A stretch of DNA of 64,000 nt. It comes from Candidatus Hermodarchaeota archaeon. GTDB taxonomy: Archaea; Asgardarchaeota; Hermodarchaeia; Hermodarchaeales; Hermodarchaeaceae. Location: contig JAEOTO010000033.1 of NCBI GenBank assembly GCA_016839805.1, positions 1 to 64,000 of the forward strand, given 5' to 3'. The notes under the pieces are model-generated. The model saw only the letters and a list, made by a program, of their open reading frames with translations. It had not been told where the DNA came from and searched no databases. Within the stretch, counting starts at the first letter, position 1, and the number at the start of each line of letters is the position of its first letter. Of the stretch, positions 45,489 to 54,085 are shown one piece after another. The position numbers and the translations under genes were made by a program.

Positions 45489-46535
45489 GTGTCGCGTCAC
45501 CCAAAAGATAAGGATTTTGTGGAAACCACAGAAGGTTTGCTATTCACAGTAGTTGGATATCTGCATCCTCCAGATGCATATACGGCTTATTTGAAGTACC
45601 GTCCAGATGCTGAAGGGAAATGGGAAAGGCAAGGCATCCATTATCGTAGAATGATGCAAGTTTATAGTGCTGCCGAAGTTCAGTCGAGTATTAATTGGCT
45701 CCAGGAAAACCATCCTGAATATGTCTCACTTGATAGGGTTCGGGGCTTTGAATTAACGTTAGTACCCTGGAAGAATATTATTGCTTACTATTTGCCTGAA
45801 GTTCGACTTGTAGAGATAATAGGAGACCCGCAGGATCCATTAGAATCAAAGACCAGCGCCCTCGTCTCATTACTTTCTGAGGCTAGTGGAGTGCCCACGA
45901 ACCGGTTTGGCATTACAGGTTCATTACTATTAGGGCTTCATAATCCAATGTTCTCTGATATCGACTTACTGGTTTATGGCCGGGAAAATGCTGAACAAGT
46001 CCGTGATTCTATGGATCAAATGTTTGGTGAGAATAAGGTCAAGCCATATTCACCAGACGAGATTAGAGGATGGCAGTATCGCCAAGTGCAAACATTGGGT
46101 ATTCCAGACGAATTTGAAGAGCAGATAGCCTGGTCTTACTGGCAGCGAGGTCGTTTCAACCAAACAGCGTTTTCTATTAATCCTGTATGTACTGATGCGG
46201 AGATAATGGTTGAATATGGACAGGAAACCTATTCTTCGGTTGGTCCAGTTGAATTCACAGCGACAATCATGGAGGATCAAGGAAGCCTTTTCATTCCTGC
46301 TCGATACTTGGTAGGTGATATTACGATGGAATTAGGTGATATTGAACTCCCCGCGTTGACCGATGTCTTGTCATTTGAGGGCATATTTTCAGCGGTCTTT
46401 AATAAAGGCGACCAGGTTCGCATTCGAGGGACAGCTGAAGCGGTTCGAGATAAGGAAGGTAATATCATCCGGAACCAAGTAGTTGTGGGATCGTTATCTA
46501 CTCAAGGATGGATTATTCGTCTCCCATCATCCTGA
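45489..46535 (+). CDS. nucleotidyltransferase-like protein, tandem copy 2
   Basis: The 348-residue protein repeats the layout of its upstream neighbour: KDFVETTEGLLFTVVGYLHPPD at the start, ITGSLLLGLHNPMFSDIDLLVYG in the centre with the SDIDL metal site, and a beta-rich end (LVGDITMELGDIELPALTD, then VRIRGTAEAV). The start is GTG with GGGTGGGAT upstream. The two proteins are clearly similar over the full length, so a tandem duplication with possible paired function is likely. FwdD lies 98 bases downstream. Confidence 0.6.
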   Translation: MSRHPKDKDFVETTEGLLFTVVGYLHPPDAYTAYLKYRPDAEGKWERQGIHYRRMMQVYSAAEVQSSINWLQENHPEYVSLDRVRGFELTLVPWKNIIAYYLPEVRLVEIIGDPQDPLESKTSALVSLLSEASGVPTNRFGITGSLLLGLHNPMFSDIDLLVYGRENAEQVRDSMDQMFGENKVKPYSPDEIRGWQYRQVQTLGIPDEFEEQIAWSYWQRGRFNQTAFSINPVCTDAEIMVEYGQETYSSVGPVEFTATIMEDQGSLFIPARYLVGDITMELGDIELPALTDVLSFEGIFSAVFNKGDQVRIRGTAEAVRDKEGNIIRNQVVVGSLSTQGWIIRLPSS

Positions 46536-46600
46536 TGTTTCGCGTTTTTTTATGACCGTATCAGTTTTGAGTAAGAATTTTATTAGTGGACAGAGTCTAA

Positions 46601-46612
46601 CGGTTGCAACCG
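46601..46612. promoter_or_regulatory. 12-base palindrome upstream of fwdD
   Basis: CGGTTGCAACCG is a perfect palindrome 21 bases before the ATG of fwdD, between it and the nucleotidyltransferase gene. It could be a regulator site for the downstream gene. A GGAGTGAT ribosome site lies at 46618-46625. No protein can be named. Confidence 0.25.
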
Positions 46613-46633
46613 ATAGTGGAGTGATGAATTCTT

Positions 46634-47032
46634 ATGCCTAGCTTGGAAGTCGTATTGTTAACAGGTCGAACTCGACGACAGGGTGTAGGTCTTGAAGTAG
46701 GAAAATTGAGTGAGATATACTTTGAAGCAACAACGCAGATTCGTCTTGATCCTAAGGACCTTGAAAAGCTGAAAATCGAACCTGGTGATATCGTCGAAGT
46801 AACGACGGACCATGGCACCGTTGTGCTTCGAGCTGAGCAGGCACCCCGAGCTAGTGAAGGAATGGGCTTCATACCTTATGGACCATGGGCTAACTGTGTC
46901 ATCGGCGGAGATACAGATAGCACAGGTATGCCCACAATGAAAGGATTGAAGGCAACTGTTACTCCAGCGCCCGATAAACAGGTGTTAAGCCTTCAGGAAT
47001 TATTTGCAGAGATGCGCAGCGCTGCTAAATAG
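46634..47032 (+). CDS. fwdD: formylmethanofuran dehydrogenase subunit D
   Basis: The 132-residue protein matches the molybdopterin dinucleotide-binding subunit FwdD/FmdD: LLTGRTRRQGVGLEVGKLSE, RLDPKDLEKLKIEPGDIVEV, then GFIPYGPWANCVIGGDTDSTGMPTMKG. It forms part of the W/Mo enzyme that reduces CO2 to formylmethanofuran. The GGAGTGAT ribosome site supports the start. The catalytic partner FwdB lies 5 kb downstream (52012), not adjacent; FwdA and FwdC are not in the window. Confidence 0.92.
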   Translation: MPSLEVVLLTGRTRRQGVGLEVGKLSEIYFEATTQIRLDPKDLEKLKIEPGDIVEVTTDHGTVVLRAEQAPRASEGMGFIPYGPWANCVIGGDTDSTGMPTMKGLKATVTPAPDKQVLSLQELFAEMRSAAK

Positions 47033-47065
47033 GTTGGTTTGGTTCAATTCAGATAGGGTAATTTC

Positions 47066-49249
47066 ATGATAACGATAATCATACTAGGTGTGGCGATATT
47101 CGCTGGGTTGCTCGCAATTCTAGTGGCGTTCATTTTCTTTCGATTAGTGATGCGAAGTGATGAAGGTAATGAACGTATGCGCGAAGTCAGTCAGCTGATT
47201 GAGGAGGGAGCACATTCCTTTCTCAGTATTCAATACCGTGTGCTCGCAGGCTTTGTCGTTGTGATGGCGATAATCATTACTCTTGCTGAGTTCTTTTTTA
47301 GTGGAACGGGGCTAGCCTCCGTTGCACTGGCAGTTGCCATTTCGTTTGTGATTGGTGCATTTGCTAGTATGACAGCTGGTTACGTAGGAATGGCGGTGGC
47401 AACCAAGGCCAATCGTCGGACTGCAGCTGCTGCCGCTGCTGGGGGATTAAATCCGGCTTTTCGTGTAGCCTTCCGTGCTGGTTCGGTAATGGGATTAATC
47501 ATTAGTGGTATCGCCTTGATTGGAATTGGAGGGTTGTTTCTTACTTGGAATGTCATTTTCCCCTATTTCGGTCCCGTTGCCTTATGGGAGATTATCGCTG
47601 GTTTTTCCTTTGGTGCAAGTAGCATCGCTCTCTTCGCTCGAGCGGGTGGTGGTATTTACACTAAAACTGCTGATGTAGCAGCTGATATTGTGGGAAAAAT
47701 CGAACAAAACATTCCTGAAGACGACCCGCGTAATCCTGCTGCAATAGCAGATGCAGTCGGAGACAATGTCGGCGACGTTGCTGGAACGGGAGCTGATATC
47801 TTTGATAGCAATATCGCTGCGATTCTTGCGGCAGCCATTCTTGGGGCTTCCATTGATCTCGTTTTGATCTTAAATGGTATCATTACGCCGATTCCTTACG
47901 GTTTAATTCCGCTGATCATAGCAGCTCTCGGGGCGTTAGCGTCAGTGGCAGGTGTTTTTGCTGTTCGGACACATGATTATTGTGAACCTGATTGTTCACT
48001 GAACCGTGGAACCTACTTTGCTACTATTCTCTTTGCTATTCTTGTTGTAATCGTTCTATTCTTACTCCAGATACCCATCGTGATTGCCATTTCCGGCGTA
48101 CTGGGGCTTTTAACCGGAGTACTCATTGGTTTTGTGTCAGCTGTGTTTACCAGCGATTATGGAGCGGGACGATTCCAACCGGTTCAGAGCATGGTCCGAT
48201 CATCGGAAACCAGTCCTGCCACTCTTGTGTTATCCGGTTATTCCTATGGCTTGCTCAGTACGATTCCATCTGTTGTTGGGATTGTTATTGCGCTGGTTGC
48301 ATCGTTTGTCCTTGGAGCTCTGATTCCTGTTCCGGGTAATATTGGGTTCTGGCAAGCGGGAGTATTTTCTGTGGCTATTGCGGCTGTTGGCTTGCTTGCA
48401 ACCAATGGTCTTGTAGTGAGTTCTGATGCTTATGGGCCAATTGTTGACAACGCCCGTGGGATTATCGAACAATCAGGAGCCCCGGAGGAAGCTATTGAAG
48501 CATGTGATAAGCTTGATGCTTTAGGGAATACGACGAAGGCGATAACGAAGGGTTTTGCCATTGGAGCGACAGGATTCACGGTAATTGCACTTTTTGCCGC
48601 GTATATTCAACTTGCCTCTAATATGACTGGAGGGATTATCTTCATTGATTTGCTAAATCCCGTCGTACTTGCGGGAGCCTTGATCGGTGGAATTTTGCCA
48701 GCGGGTTTCTCTGCTGCATTGATTCTTGGTGTCCAAAAAAATGCAGATAAACTCATCCGGGAGATTCGACGTCAATTCCGAGAAGACCCAGGTATACTCG
48801 AAGGCACAGCAACCCCTGATTACGATCGTGGCATCAAAATTGCGACAGCAGGTGCGCTTCGGGAACTTCTTCCAGCAACCATTGCCGCGATTGTCGTCAC
48901 TATTATTACGGGCGTCGTGTTGGGATTAGAAGCCTTGGCCGCGTATCTAGCAGGAGCGGTGATTACTGGATTGATCCTCGCGCTGTTCATGGATAATGCT
49001 GGGGGAGCTTGGGATAATACAAAGAAATTCATCGAATCGCCAGAATACAATCATGACCGAGAAGATTATCACATCGTTCATTCCGCTGCGATAACGGGTG
49101 ACACTATTGGTGATCCCTTCAAGGACACGGCAGGCCCATCAATCAATACGTTGTTGACTGTAATCTCACTTACAGCAACCCTCTTCCTACCACTAATTTT
49201 TGCTGGTCATCTTTGGATTCAAAGCCTTATCCTCATTCTAATCCCATGA
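47066..49249 (+). CDS. hppA: membrane-bound proton-translocating pyrophosphatase (K+-independent type)
   Basis: The 727-residue protein has about 16 hydrophobic helices and the pyrophosphatase signatures GGGIYTKTADVAADIVGKIE and DDPRNPAAIADAVGDNVGDV, whose Asp residues bind Mg-pyrophosphate, and later GAPEEAIEACDKLDALGNTT. The sequence GNTTKAITKG has Lys where K+-dependent forms have Ala, which marks the K+-independent subclass, usually a proton pump. It would turn pyrophosphate from biosynthesis into an ion gradient. It starts 33 bases after fwdD on the same strand. Confidence 0.95.
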   Translation: MITIIILGVAIFAGLLAILVAFIFFRLVMRSDEGNERMREVSQLIEEGAHSFLSIQYRVLAGFVVVMAIIITLAEFFFSGTGLASVALAVAISFVIGAFASMTAGYVGMAVATKANRRTAAAAAAGGLNPAFRVAFRAGSVMGLIISGIALIGIGGLFLTWNVIFPYFGPVALWEIIAGFSFGASSIALFARAGGGIYTKTADVAADIVGKIEQNIPEDDPRNPAAIADAVGDNVGDVAGTGADIFDSNIAAILAAAILGASIDLVLILNGIITPIPYGLIPLIIAALGALASVAGVFAVRTHDYCEPDCSLNRGTYFATILFAILVVIVLFLLQIPIVIAISGVLGLLTGVLIGFVSAVFTSDYGAGRFQPVQSMVRSSETSPATLVLSGYSYGLLSTIPSVVGIVIALVASFVLGALIPVPGNIGFWQAGVFSVAIAAVGLLATNGLVVSSDAYGPIVDNARGIIEQSGAPEEAIEACDKLDALGNTTKAITKGFAIGATGFTVIALFAAYIQLASNMTGGIIFIDLLNPVVLAGALIGGILPAGFSAALILGVQKNADKLIREIRRQFREDPGILEGTATPDYDRGIKIATAGALRELLPATIAAIVVTIITGVVLGLEALAAYLAGAVITGLILALFMDNAGGAWDNTKKFIESPEYNHDREDYHIVHSAAITGDTIGDPFKDTAGPSINTLLTVISLTATLFLPLIFAGHLWIQSLILILIP

Positions 49250-49280
49250 ATCTATAATAAACTAAATGCTCATTTCAATG

Positions 49281-50696
49281 TTAGATATCGCCCTCTTTGA
49301 TGAGCCATCGTTGACGGCTTTCATCCCATCGAGTATAGGTGTCAACTGCCGAGGGTGTGCCGATGTTATCTCCCCGGCGAACAGCTACTACGTCCGTCAC
49401 ACCAGAGTAATTGCTCAAAGCCTGTACAAGCTGACCGGTGATTGCTCCACAGCGACTGGGTTGATGGAAGGAGATGAAGACTCCGGAATCAAGAATGGAA
49501 ATAAAGGAATATGGCAAAAGGGAGGGTAAAAGAGCAACTTGATCACGGATTTCGTTGTTGCATTGAACAAGTAGTGTAACAAAGGATTCGAAAAACGGCG
49601 CTTCGTAATAGACCATAGGCGCGTGGATTTCTTCGTTGCGAAATCGGAGAAGTTTTGCCCAGATAGTTTTTTTGGACAGTTCGAATCCGCGTTTATCTAG
49701 TTCCTTCTTGATGAACTCGATGTTTAATGGTCGTACATGGTTGCGTGCTAGTTGTCCAAGCAGAAAATCTAGTTGGCTAAAATGCATAGGTTCAGAATAT
49801 TTCAATCCATGGGGTTTGGGGATAGAATAACTATGAGATTGGATAAATTGCAGCATGGCTTCTGAGACGAGTGGAGAATCGCATATCCATGAATTAGATT
49901 TAGTATCATAGGCATCAAATGACATAGTATAGGCGGCGTCGAGAGTCCTCGCGATTGTCAAATCTTGAAAAAACGCATTCTGAAGCCAGGTTAATCTTTG
50001 ATTAAACAACTGGTGTCCTTTGGGTTGATCTGGAATTGTGAAAGTCATGAACCCAATACGATAGTCTTCATCAAAGGTGAAAGCTCTTAGAAACAGAGGT
50101 CGTTCGCGCTGGATAAATTGCACTAATTCCTTTGAGTGGTCAAGTGATTTTGTGCGAAAGATTATGAGCATATGCGCGAGTTTGAATTTATGATAATCAA
50201 GAAAATTTGCGACGGTAAAACCAAAGTAACGGCGAAGATCCTCTAACTCTTTTCGAATGGTGCGAGGAGTTGAATTAACTTTTCTCGCTAATTGGCTACT
50301 AGGAATAACAGGGTCATCATAGAGGTGAAGTAGAAGTCGAACTTTTCGTGGAGACAACCTGAGTTCTAGTGGATAGGGAGGTAAGTAGGAGAAGGCTGTC
50401 ATGATGTCGATGATTCGGTGAACATCAGTTATTTCGTACCGTTCGATTAGATCAAGTCGTTGTTCAAAGAAATCAGCTAACTCAGGGCTAGAATCTAGGT
50501 GCGCAGCAAAGGAAATGCGAGGATGTGGAGGAGGAAACTTTTCAGAATCAGGAATCGGTTCGCCTCGAGCCTTTTTGATGAATAAGAGAGCATTTGCTAA
50601 AAAGAGTTCAAGACTTTTCCTATCTCCTTTAGGCTGAGCCTTCCGAATAATGCGATTCGTTCGTTCTTCCAGTGACGTCTCTGAAACAAGCTTCAT
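49281..50696 (-). CDS. large double helix-turn-helix regulator-like protein, paralog 4
   Basis: The 471 residues match paralogs 1 and 2 throughout: KSLELFLANALLFIKKARG, a first HTH (VIPSSQLARKVNSTPRTIRK), FRTKSLDHSKELVQF, FDEDYRIGFMTFTIPDQPKG, the second HTH (LDFLLGQLARN, LSKKTIWAKLLRFR), and RWDESRQRWLIKEGDI at the end. It faces the pyrophosphatase gene tail to tail. A perfect dyad (50707-50722) is placed just before its ATG, where it could be bound by the protein itself. Its ribosome site is weak. Target genes are unknown. Confidence 0.6.
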   Translation of the reverse strand: MKLVSETSLEERTNRIIRKAQPKGDRKSLELFLANALLFIKKARGEPIPDSEKFPPPHPRISFAAHLDSSPELADFFEQRLDLIERYEITDVHRIIDIMTAFSYLPPYPLELRLSPRKVRLLLHLYDDPVIPSSQLARKVNSTPRTIRKELEDLRRYFGFTVANFLDYHKFKLAHMLIIFRTKSLDHSKELVQFIQRERPLFLRAFTFDEDYRIGFMTFTIPDQPKGHQLFNQRLTWLQNAFFQDLTIARTLDAAYTMSFDAYDTKSNSWICDSPLVSEAMLQFIQSHSYSIPKPHGLKYSEPMHFSQLDFLLGQLARNHVRPLNIEFIKKELDKRGFELSKKTIWAKLLRFRNEEIHAPMVYYEAPFFESFVTLLVQCNNEIRDQVALLPSLLPYSFISILDSGVFISFHQPSRCGAITGQLVQALSNYSGVTDVVAVRRGDNIGTPSAVDTYTRWDESRQRWLIKEGDI

Positions 50697-50706
50697 TAAA
50701 GAAATT

Positions 50707-50722
50707 CAAGGAATTTTCCTTG
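50707..50722. promoter_or_regulatory. perfect 7-bp dyad before the paralog 4 start
   Basis: Arms CAAGGAA and TTCCTTG (50707-50713 and 50716-50722) flank two bases. The site lies 11-26 bases upstream of the ATG of the paralog 4 gene, overlapping its ribosome site position. Autoregulation is plausible because the gene encodes an HTH protein, but it is not shown. Confidence 0.35.
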
Positions 50723-51180
50723 TTAAAAAGGTCATTAAACTGGCAAGAGAAACAAGCTGAAATTACTATGCGAAAGCCTAAACCTCTACAGAGAGTGGCG
50801 TAGATTACTAGAAAACGGAGATTAATGCGGATTAAATTAATAAAAAACCGCTGTTTAGTCATATTTTCTCAAAAAATAGTTATTAAACCACTCAATCGCG
50901 AATTCAATACCTATTGGGAGTCTATTACCCGATTTTTATACTCTTCCAGGATTAATTCGTATTAGTCCTAATGTTTGGAACTACTGTTGGACAACGCGTA
51001 CAAAACAGAAGTCAGGATCTATGGCGGAATAGGTTGGGTTACTACCAGCCAATCGGAAGGGAATTTCAAAGCCATTAGTGAATTTACCTATTCTAAATTA
51101 ACAGTCTAAGATTTTTTAGAAAGAGGGAAAAAGTACCCGTGATAAATTTTGGACACAAGTAACTTATGAAGTGAATAACT
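50723..51180. other. AT-rich intergenic region between divergent regulator genes
   Basis: This 458-base stretch separates paralog 4 from the mini-TFB genes. It has no convincing frame. A TTTTTATAC box (about 50934-50942) and a TTTTTTAG run near 51112 are visible, but neither can be tied to a transcript. It probably carries promoters for both sides. Confidence 0.35.
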
Positions 51181-51465
51181 ATGTCATTATCAAACCAATC
51201 TCAATATAACATTTCACCCTATGTCAATCAACTCCAACTGTCCTCTAATACACAAAAACGCGCTGAAGCCATTCTCTTTGACGTGGACCGAGCAGGTCTA
51301 ACATCTAGGAAAACTCCTGAAAGCCTCATTGCAGCGGCACTCTATATTGCATGTATCTTAGAAGATGAACGGCGGACTCAGAAGAAGATTGGTCAGGTAA
51401 CAGGGGTTTCACCACAGACGATTCAAACACGCTACAGGCAACTCGTCCATGAACTTGAAATTTGA
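51181..51465 (+). CDS. mini-TFB: single TFIIB-type cyclin repeat protein, copy 1
   Basis: The 94-residue protein matches the second half of a TFIIB cyclin repeat: QKRAEAILFDVDRAGL, then RKTPESLIAAALYIACILE and the helix-turn-helix end QKKIGQVTGVSPQTIQTRYR. Full archaeal TFB has a zinc ribbon and two cyclin repeats; here only one partial repeat exists, with no zinc motif. It could bind BRE-like DNA or TBP as a competitor or partner of TFB, but this is inference. A second, similar gene lies 107 bases downstream. Confidence 0.75.
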   Translation: MSLSNQSQYNISPYVNQLQLSSNTQKRAEAILFDVDRAGLTSRKTPESLIAAALYIACILEDERRTQKKIGQVTGVSPQTIQTRYRQLVHELEI

Positions 51466-51532
51466 TCGGGCTAGCCTCTTATTTAATGTGTTCTGAGAAG
51501 TAAGTGGTCATGTGACCTAGAAATCCAAGCCC

Positions 51533-51539
51533 TTATAAG
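51533..51539 (+). promoter_or_regulatory. TATA-like box before mini-TFB copy 2
   Basis: TTATAAG is placed so that transcription would begin near 51560, about ten bases before the probable start of mini-TFB copy 2. This position supports a protein start near 51573 rather than the TTG at 51672. Confidence 0.4.
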
Positions 51540-51572
51540 CAGCGTGAAGCGAACTTTTTCTGAGGTTTATCA

Positions 51573-51869
51573 ATTATACCTCAAATTTCTCAGACTCATC
51601 TCGATATTTCTGATTATAGTAATCGACTTGATTTTTCTCCCTCAACACAGTCACAAGCAGAAGATATCCTCTTGAAGATCCGGGAATCGCAAATTAATTT
51701 AAAAAAATCCCCTAACACCCTTATTGCAGTAGCCCTCTATATTGCGGGTATCTTAGAAAACGAGCCCCGAACAATGGCTCAAATCAGTCAGGTCACTGGT
51801 GTGTCCCAAGGTACGATTCAAAAACGGAAGACCGAGATTGTTCGTGAGCTTGGAATTCGAAGAGAATAA
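51573..51869 (+). CDS. mini-TFB copy 2, start codon unusual
   Basis: From TTG 51672 the frame gives 65 residues with the TFIIB-like LKKSPNTLIAVALYIAGILE and RTMAQISQVTGVSQGTIQKR. The same frame is open back to a stop at 51561 and encodes ISDYSNRLDFSPSTQSQAED, which matches copy 1 (ISPYVNQLQLSSNTQKRAEA). The true N-terminus is therefore upstream. There is no ATG, GTG or TTG there. ATT at 51573, a few bases after GAGGT and about 37 bases after the TATA box, is the best candidate. A frameshift or decayed start cannot be excluded. The function should parallel copy 1. Confidence 0.65.
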   Translation: MIPQISQTHLDISDYSNRLDFSPSTQSQAEDILLKIRESQINLKKSPNTLIAVALYIAGILENEPRTMAQISQVTGVSQGTIQKRKTEIVRELGIRRE

Positions 51870-52011
51870 CTAGGTCAGGATTATATTCCGAGTTGGAAAA
51901 CTTGGAACCCCCTCTTTTTCTTATTGACACTTGGTCAGGGCGAACCGCTTAAATGACAGAACCACAATGTACATTTACACCGGAGCTAAGGTGCTAATTG
52001 AGGTTCAAGGT

Positions 52012-53409
52012 ATGACTACGAAAGACACTGATGCAATTCTAGCAACCCCTCGGACTCGCATCACTAAGCATGTAATATGCCCATTTTGTGGTTGTCTCTG
52101 TGACGACATTGAAGTTGCGGTAACCATGACCGGACCCCTCCCACGAGTTCCTGAAGGCACCATTGTTGAAGCCTTGAATGCGTGTCGAATCGGACATACT
52201 AAGTTCTTGAAGGTTCGAGATGAGTATCGTATTTACAAACCAGAGCTACGGTCCGGTTCGGATAAATCCGAGGTAAAACATGTGTCCATTGAAGAGGCTG
52301 TACAGGCAGCAGCAAAGATACTTGCGAATGCTAAACGCCCTGTGATCTATGGCTTGGCGAGTACCTCTAATGAAGCAAATGTCAAAGCCTTAGAACTGGC
52401 TGAAGTATCAGGCGCTATTGTAGATAATACCTCATCTGTGTGTCATGGTCCAGGGATTGAAGCGGTCCAACGTGTAGGGATTGGCACCGCTACCTTAGGT
52501 AAAATCAAGAACTATTCAGATTTGATTATTTATTGGGGTTGCAATCCAATTGCCGCCCATCCACGTCATACACGACGGTATTCGCAATTCATTGAAGGTC
52601 TCTTCCGACAGGTCGAAGATCGTAAGATCTATCACATCGATGTTCGCCCTACACGGTTCTCTGATCAAGTCACTAATTTCATTCAAGTTGAACCTAACAA
52701 AGATTATGAGTTATTACAAGCGGTACGATCTTTGCTTCGTGGACATGAATTACAGGCTTCAGAAGTTGCAGGAGTTCCCATGCGACAGGTTCGTGAGTTA
52801 ACAGCGGATTTAAAAAACGCCCAATTTACCACGATATTCTTTGGATTAGGACTAACACAGAGCCACGGAAAAGACCATAACATCTCAGTTGCCATCGACC
52901 TGACAGCCGATTTGAATCATTATACTAAAGCAGTAATTATGCCCTTGCGTGGACATTTCAACGTCACTGGATCTAACCATGTATCAACATGGACCTATGG
53001 GTATCCTTTTTCAGTTAGTCTTGAACATGGTGCTCCATATTACATGCCCGGTGAAACCAGTGCAGTGGATGTATTAGTCCGGGGAGAAGCAGATGCATTC
53101 TTTGCAATCGCGGCAGATCCTGCAGCCTCATTTCCCGCATCCGCGGTCAAGCAAATGCTCAACATTCCTGTGATTGTCCTTGATCCGAAGCGGTGTGTTA
53201 CAACAGAAATCGCTGATGTCGTCTTGCCTTCGGCGTACGTAGGGATTGAGGCTGATGGTGTTCAAACAGCATACCGAATGGATGGCATTCCCTTGCAACT
53301 GAGTAAAATTGTTGATGCTCCTGCAGGCATCAAAAGTGACGATCAAATCCTTGATATGCTAGTCCGCGAGGTCTGCAAGCTAAAGGGCATAAAACGCTAT
53401 CCCTATTAA
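52012..53409 (+). CDS. fwdB: formylmethanofuran dehydrogenase subunit B
   Basis: The 465-residue protein is the catalytic W/Mo subunit. It has the [4Fe-4S] motif CPFCGCLCDD (C23, C26, C28, C30) and a metal-ligand Cys in SSVCHGPG (C144). The position is a selenocysteine in some methanogens. Later motifs are LIIYWGCNPIAAHPRH and RGHFNVTGSNHVSTW. An open frame begins at TTG 51931, but the family N-terminus and a GAGGT site seven bases before ATG 52012 favour the latter. With FwdD it would reduce CO2 or oxidise formylmethanofuran. Confidence 0.93.
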   Translation: MTTKDTDAILATPRTRITKHVICPFCGCLCDDIEVAVTMTGPLPRVPEGTIVEALNACRIGHTKFLKVRDEYRIYKPELRSGSDKSEVKHVSIEEAVQAAAKILANAKRPVIYGLASTSNEANVKALELAEVSGAIVDNTSSVCHGPGIEAVQRVGIGTATLGKIKNYSDLIIYWGCNPIAAHPRHTRRYSQFIEGLFRQVEDRKIYHIDVRPTRFSDQVTNFIQVEPNKDYELLQAVRSLLRGHELQASEVAGVPMRQVRELTADLKNAQFTTIFFGLGLTQSHGKDHNISVAIDLTADLNHYTKAVIMPLRGHFNVTGSNHVSTWTYGYPFSVSLEHGAPYYMPGETSAVDVLVRGEADAFFAIAADPAASFPASAVKQMLNIPVIVLDPKRCVTTEIADVVLPSAYVGIEADGVQTAYRMDGIPLQLSKIVDAPAGIKSDDQILDMLVREVCKLKGIKRYPY

Positions 53410-54077
53410 ACTTCCAACTTTTCAAGGATTTTAGTAATTGTCCAACTTTCAAAATTTGAGATAATGAAATCAGCTTCTGAAAGGTCATTTGACGGATTAG
53501 TAGTTGTCAGGGCAACACATCGCATCTTCGCAGCTTTGGCAGCGGCTACACCAATCGGTGAGTCTTCAAAAACAAGACATCGCGAAGGTCTAACCCCTAA
53601 TGTTTGAGCGCCAAGAAGATAGGCTTCAGGATCTGGTTTCAATCGAGTGACTTGAATTCCATCAACAATAGGATGGTTTCCTTCCAAACCTTGACTTTTC
53701 AGAGCCGCAGCAATATTTTGAGGGTGACCCGTGCTTACAAAGGCGATAAGCAATTTGGCATCTACAACCGAGTGATAGAATGCAAGAAATCCTGGAACCG
53801 AGTTTAGGTCACCGGATGCCACATGTTCACGGTAAAGGGCACGGCGTTTATCAACCCAAAGCTTGTAATCTTCAGTGATTCCATGTTCTTTGAATAGAGT
53901 GGTCATGATTGAGACTGAACCCACTCCGAGAAACCGTGATTTCCATTCCTTCTCGGTAATATGTATATCTAGAGAGGCTAATAACTCATTGAAGGTCGCT
54001 AGGTGAAGAAGTTCACTTTCAACCACAACTCCGTCAACATCAAACAAAACAGCTTCAATTTGTTGTCTAGTGAACAT
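53406..54077 (-). CDS. HAD-superfamily phosphatase, beta-phosphoglucomutase-like
   Basis: The 223-residue protein has the HAD nucleophile motif in VLFDVDGVVVES (D13 and D15), a helical cap domain, FVSTGHPQN with the conserved Thr, KPDPEAYLLGAQ with the Lys, and CLVFEDSPIGVAAAKAA with the acidic motif IV. This is the subfamily that includes phosphoglycolate phosphatase and beta-phosphoglucomutase. The substrate is unknown. Its stop shares bases with that of FwdB on the opposite strand, and another HAD gene lies upstream. Confidence 0.88.
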   Translation of the reverse strand: MFTRQQIEAVLFDVDGVVVESELLHLATFNELLASLDIHITEKEWKSRFLGVGSVSIMTTLFKEHGITEDYKLWVDKRRALYREHVASGDLNSVPGFLAFYHSVVDAKLLIAFVSTGHPQNIAAALKSQGLEGNHPIVDGIQVTRLKPDPEAYLLGAQTLGVRPSRCLVFEDSPIGVAAAKAAKMRCVALTTTNPSNDLSEADFIISNFESWTITKILEKLEV

Positions 54078-54085
54078 GGATTAAA

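Noticed and set aside
53406-53409. Overlap of the FwdB and HAD stops as a sign of antisense control
   Set aside because: A few shared bases between convergent genes are common in compact genomes.
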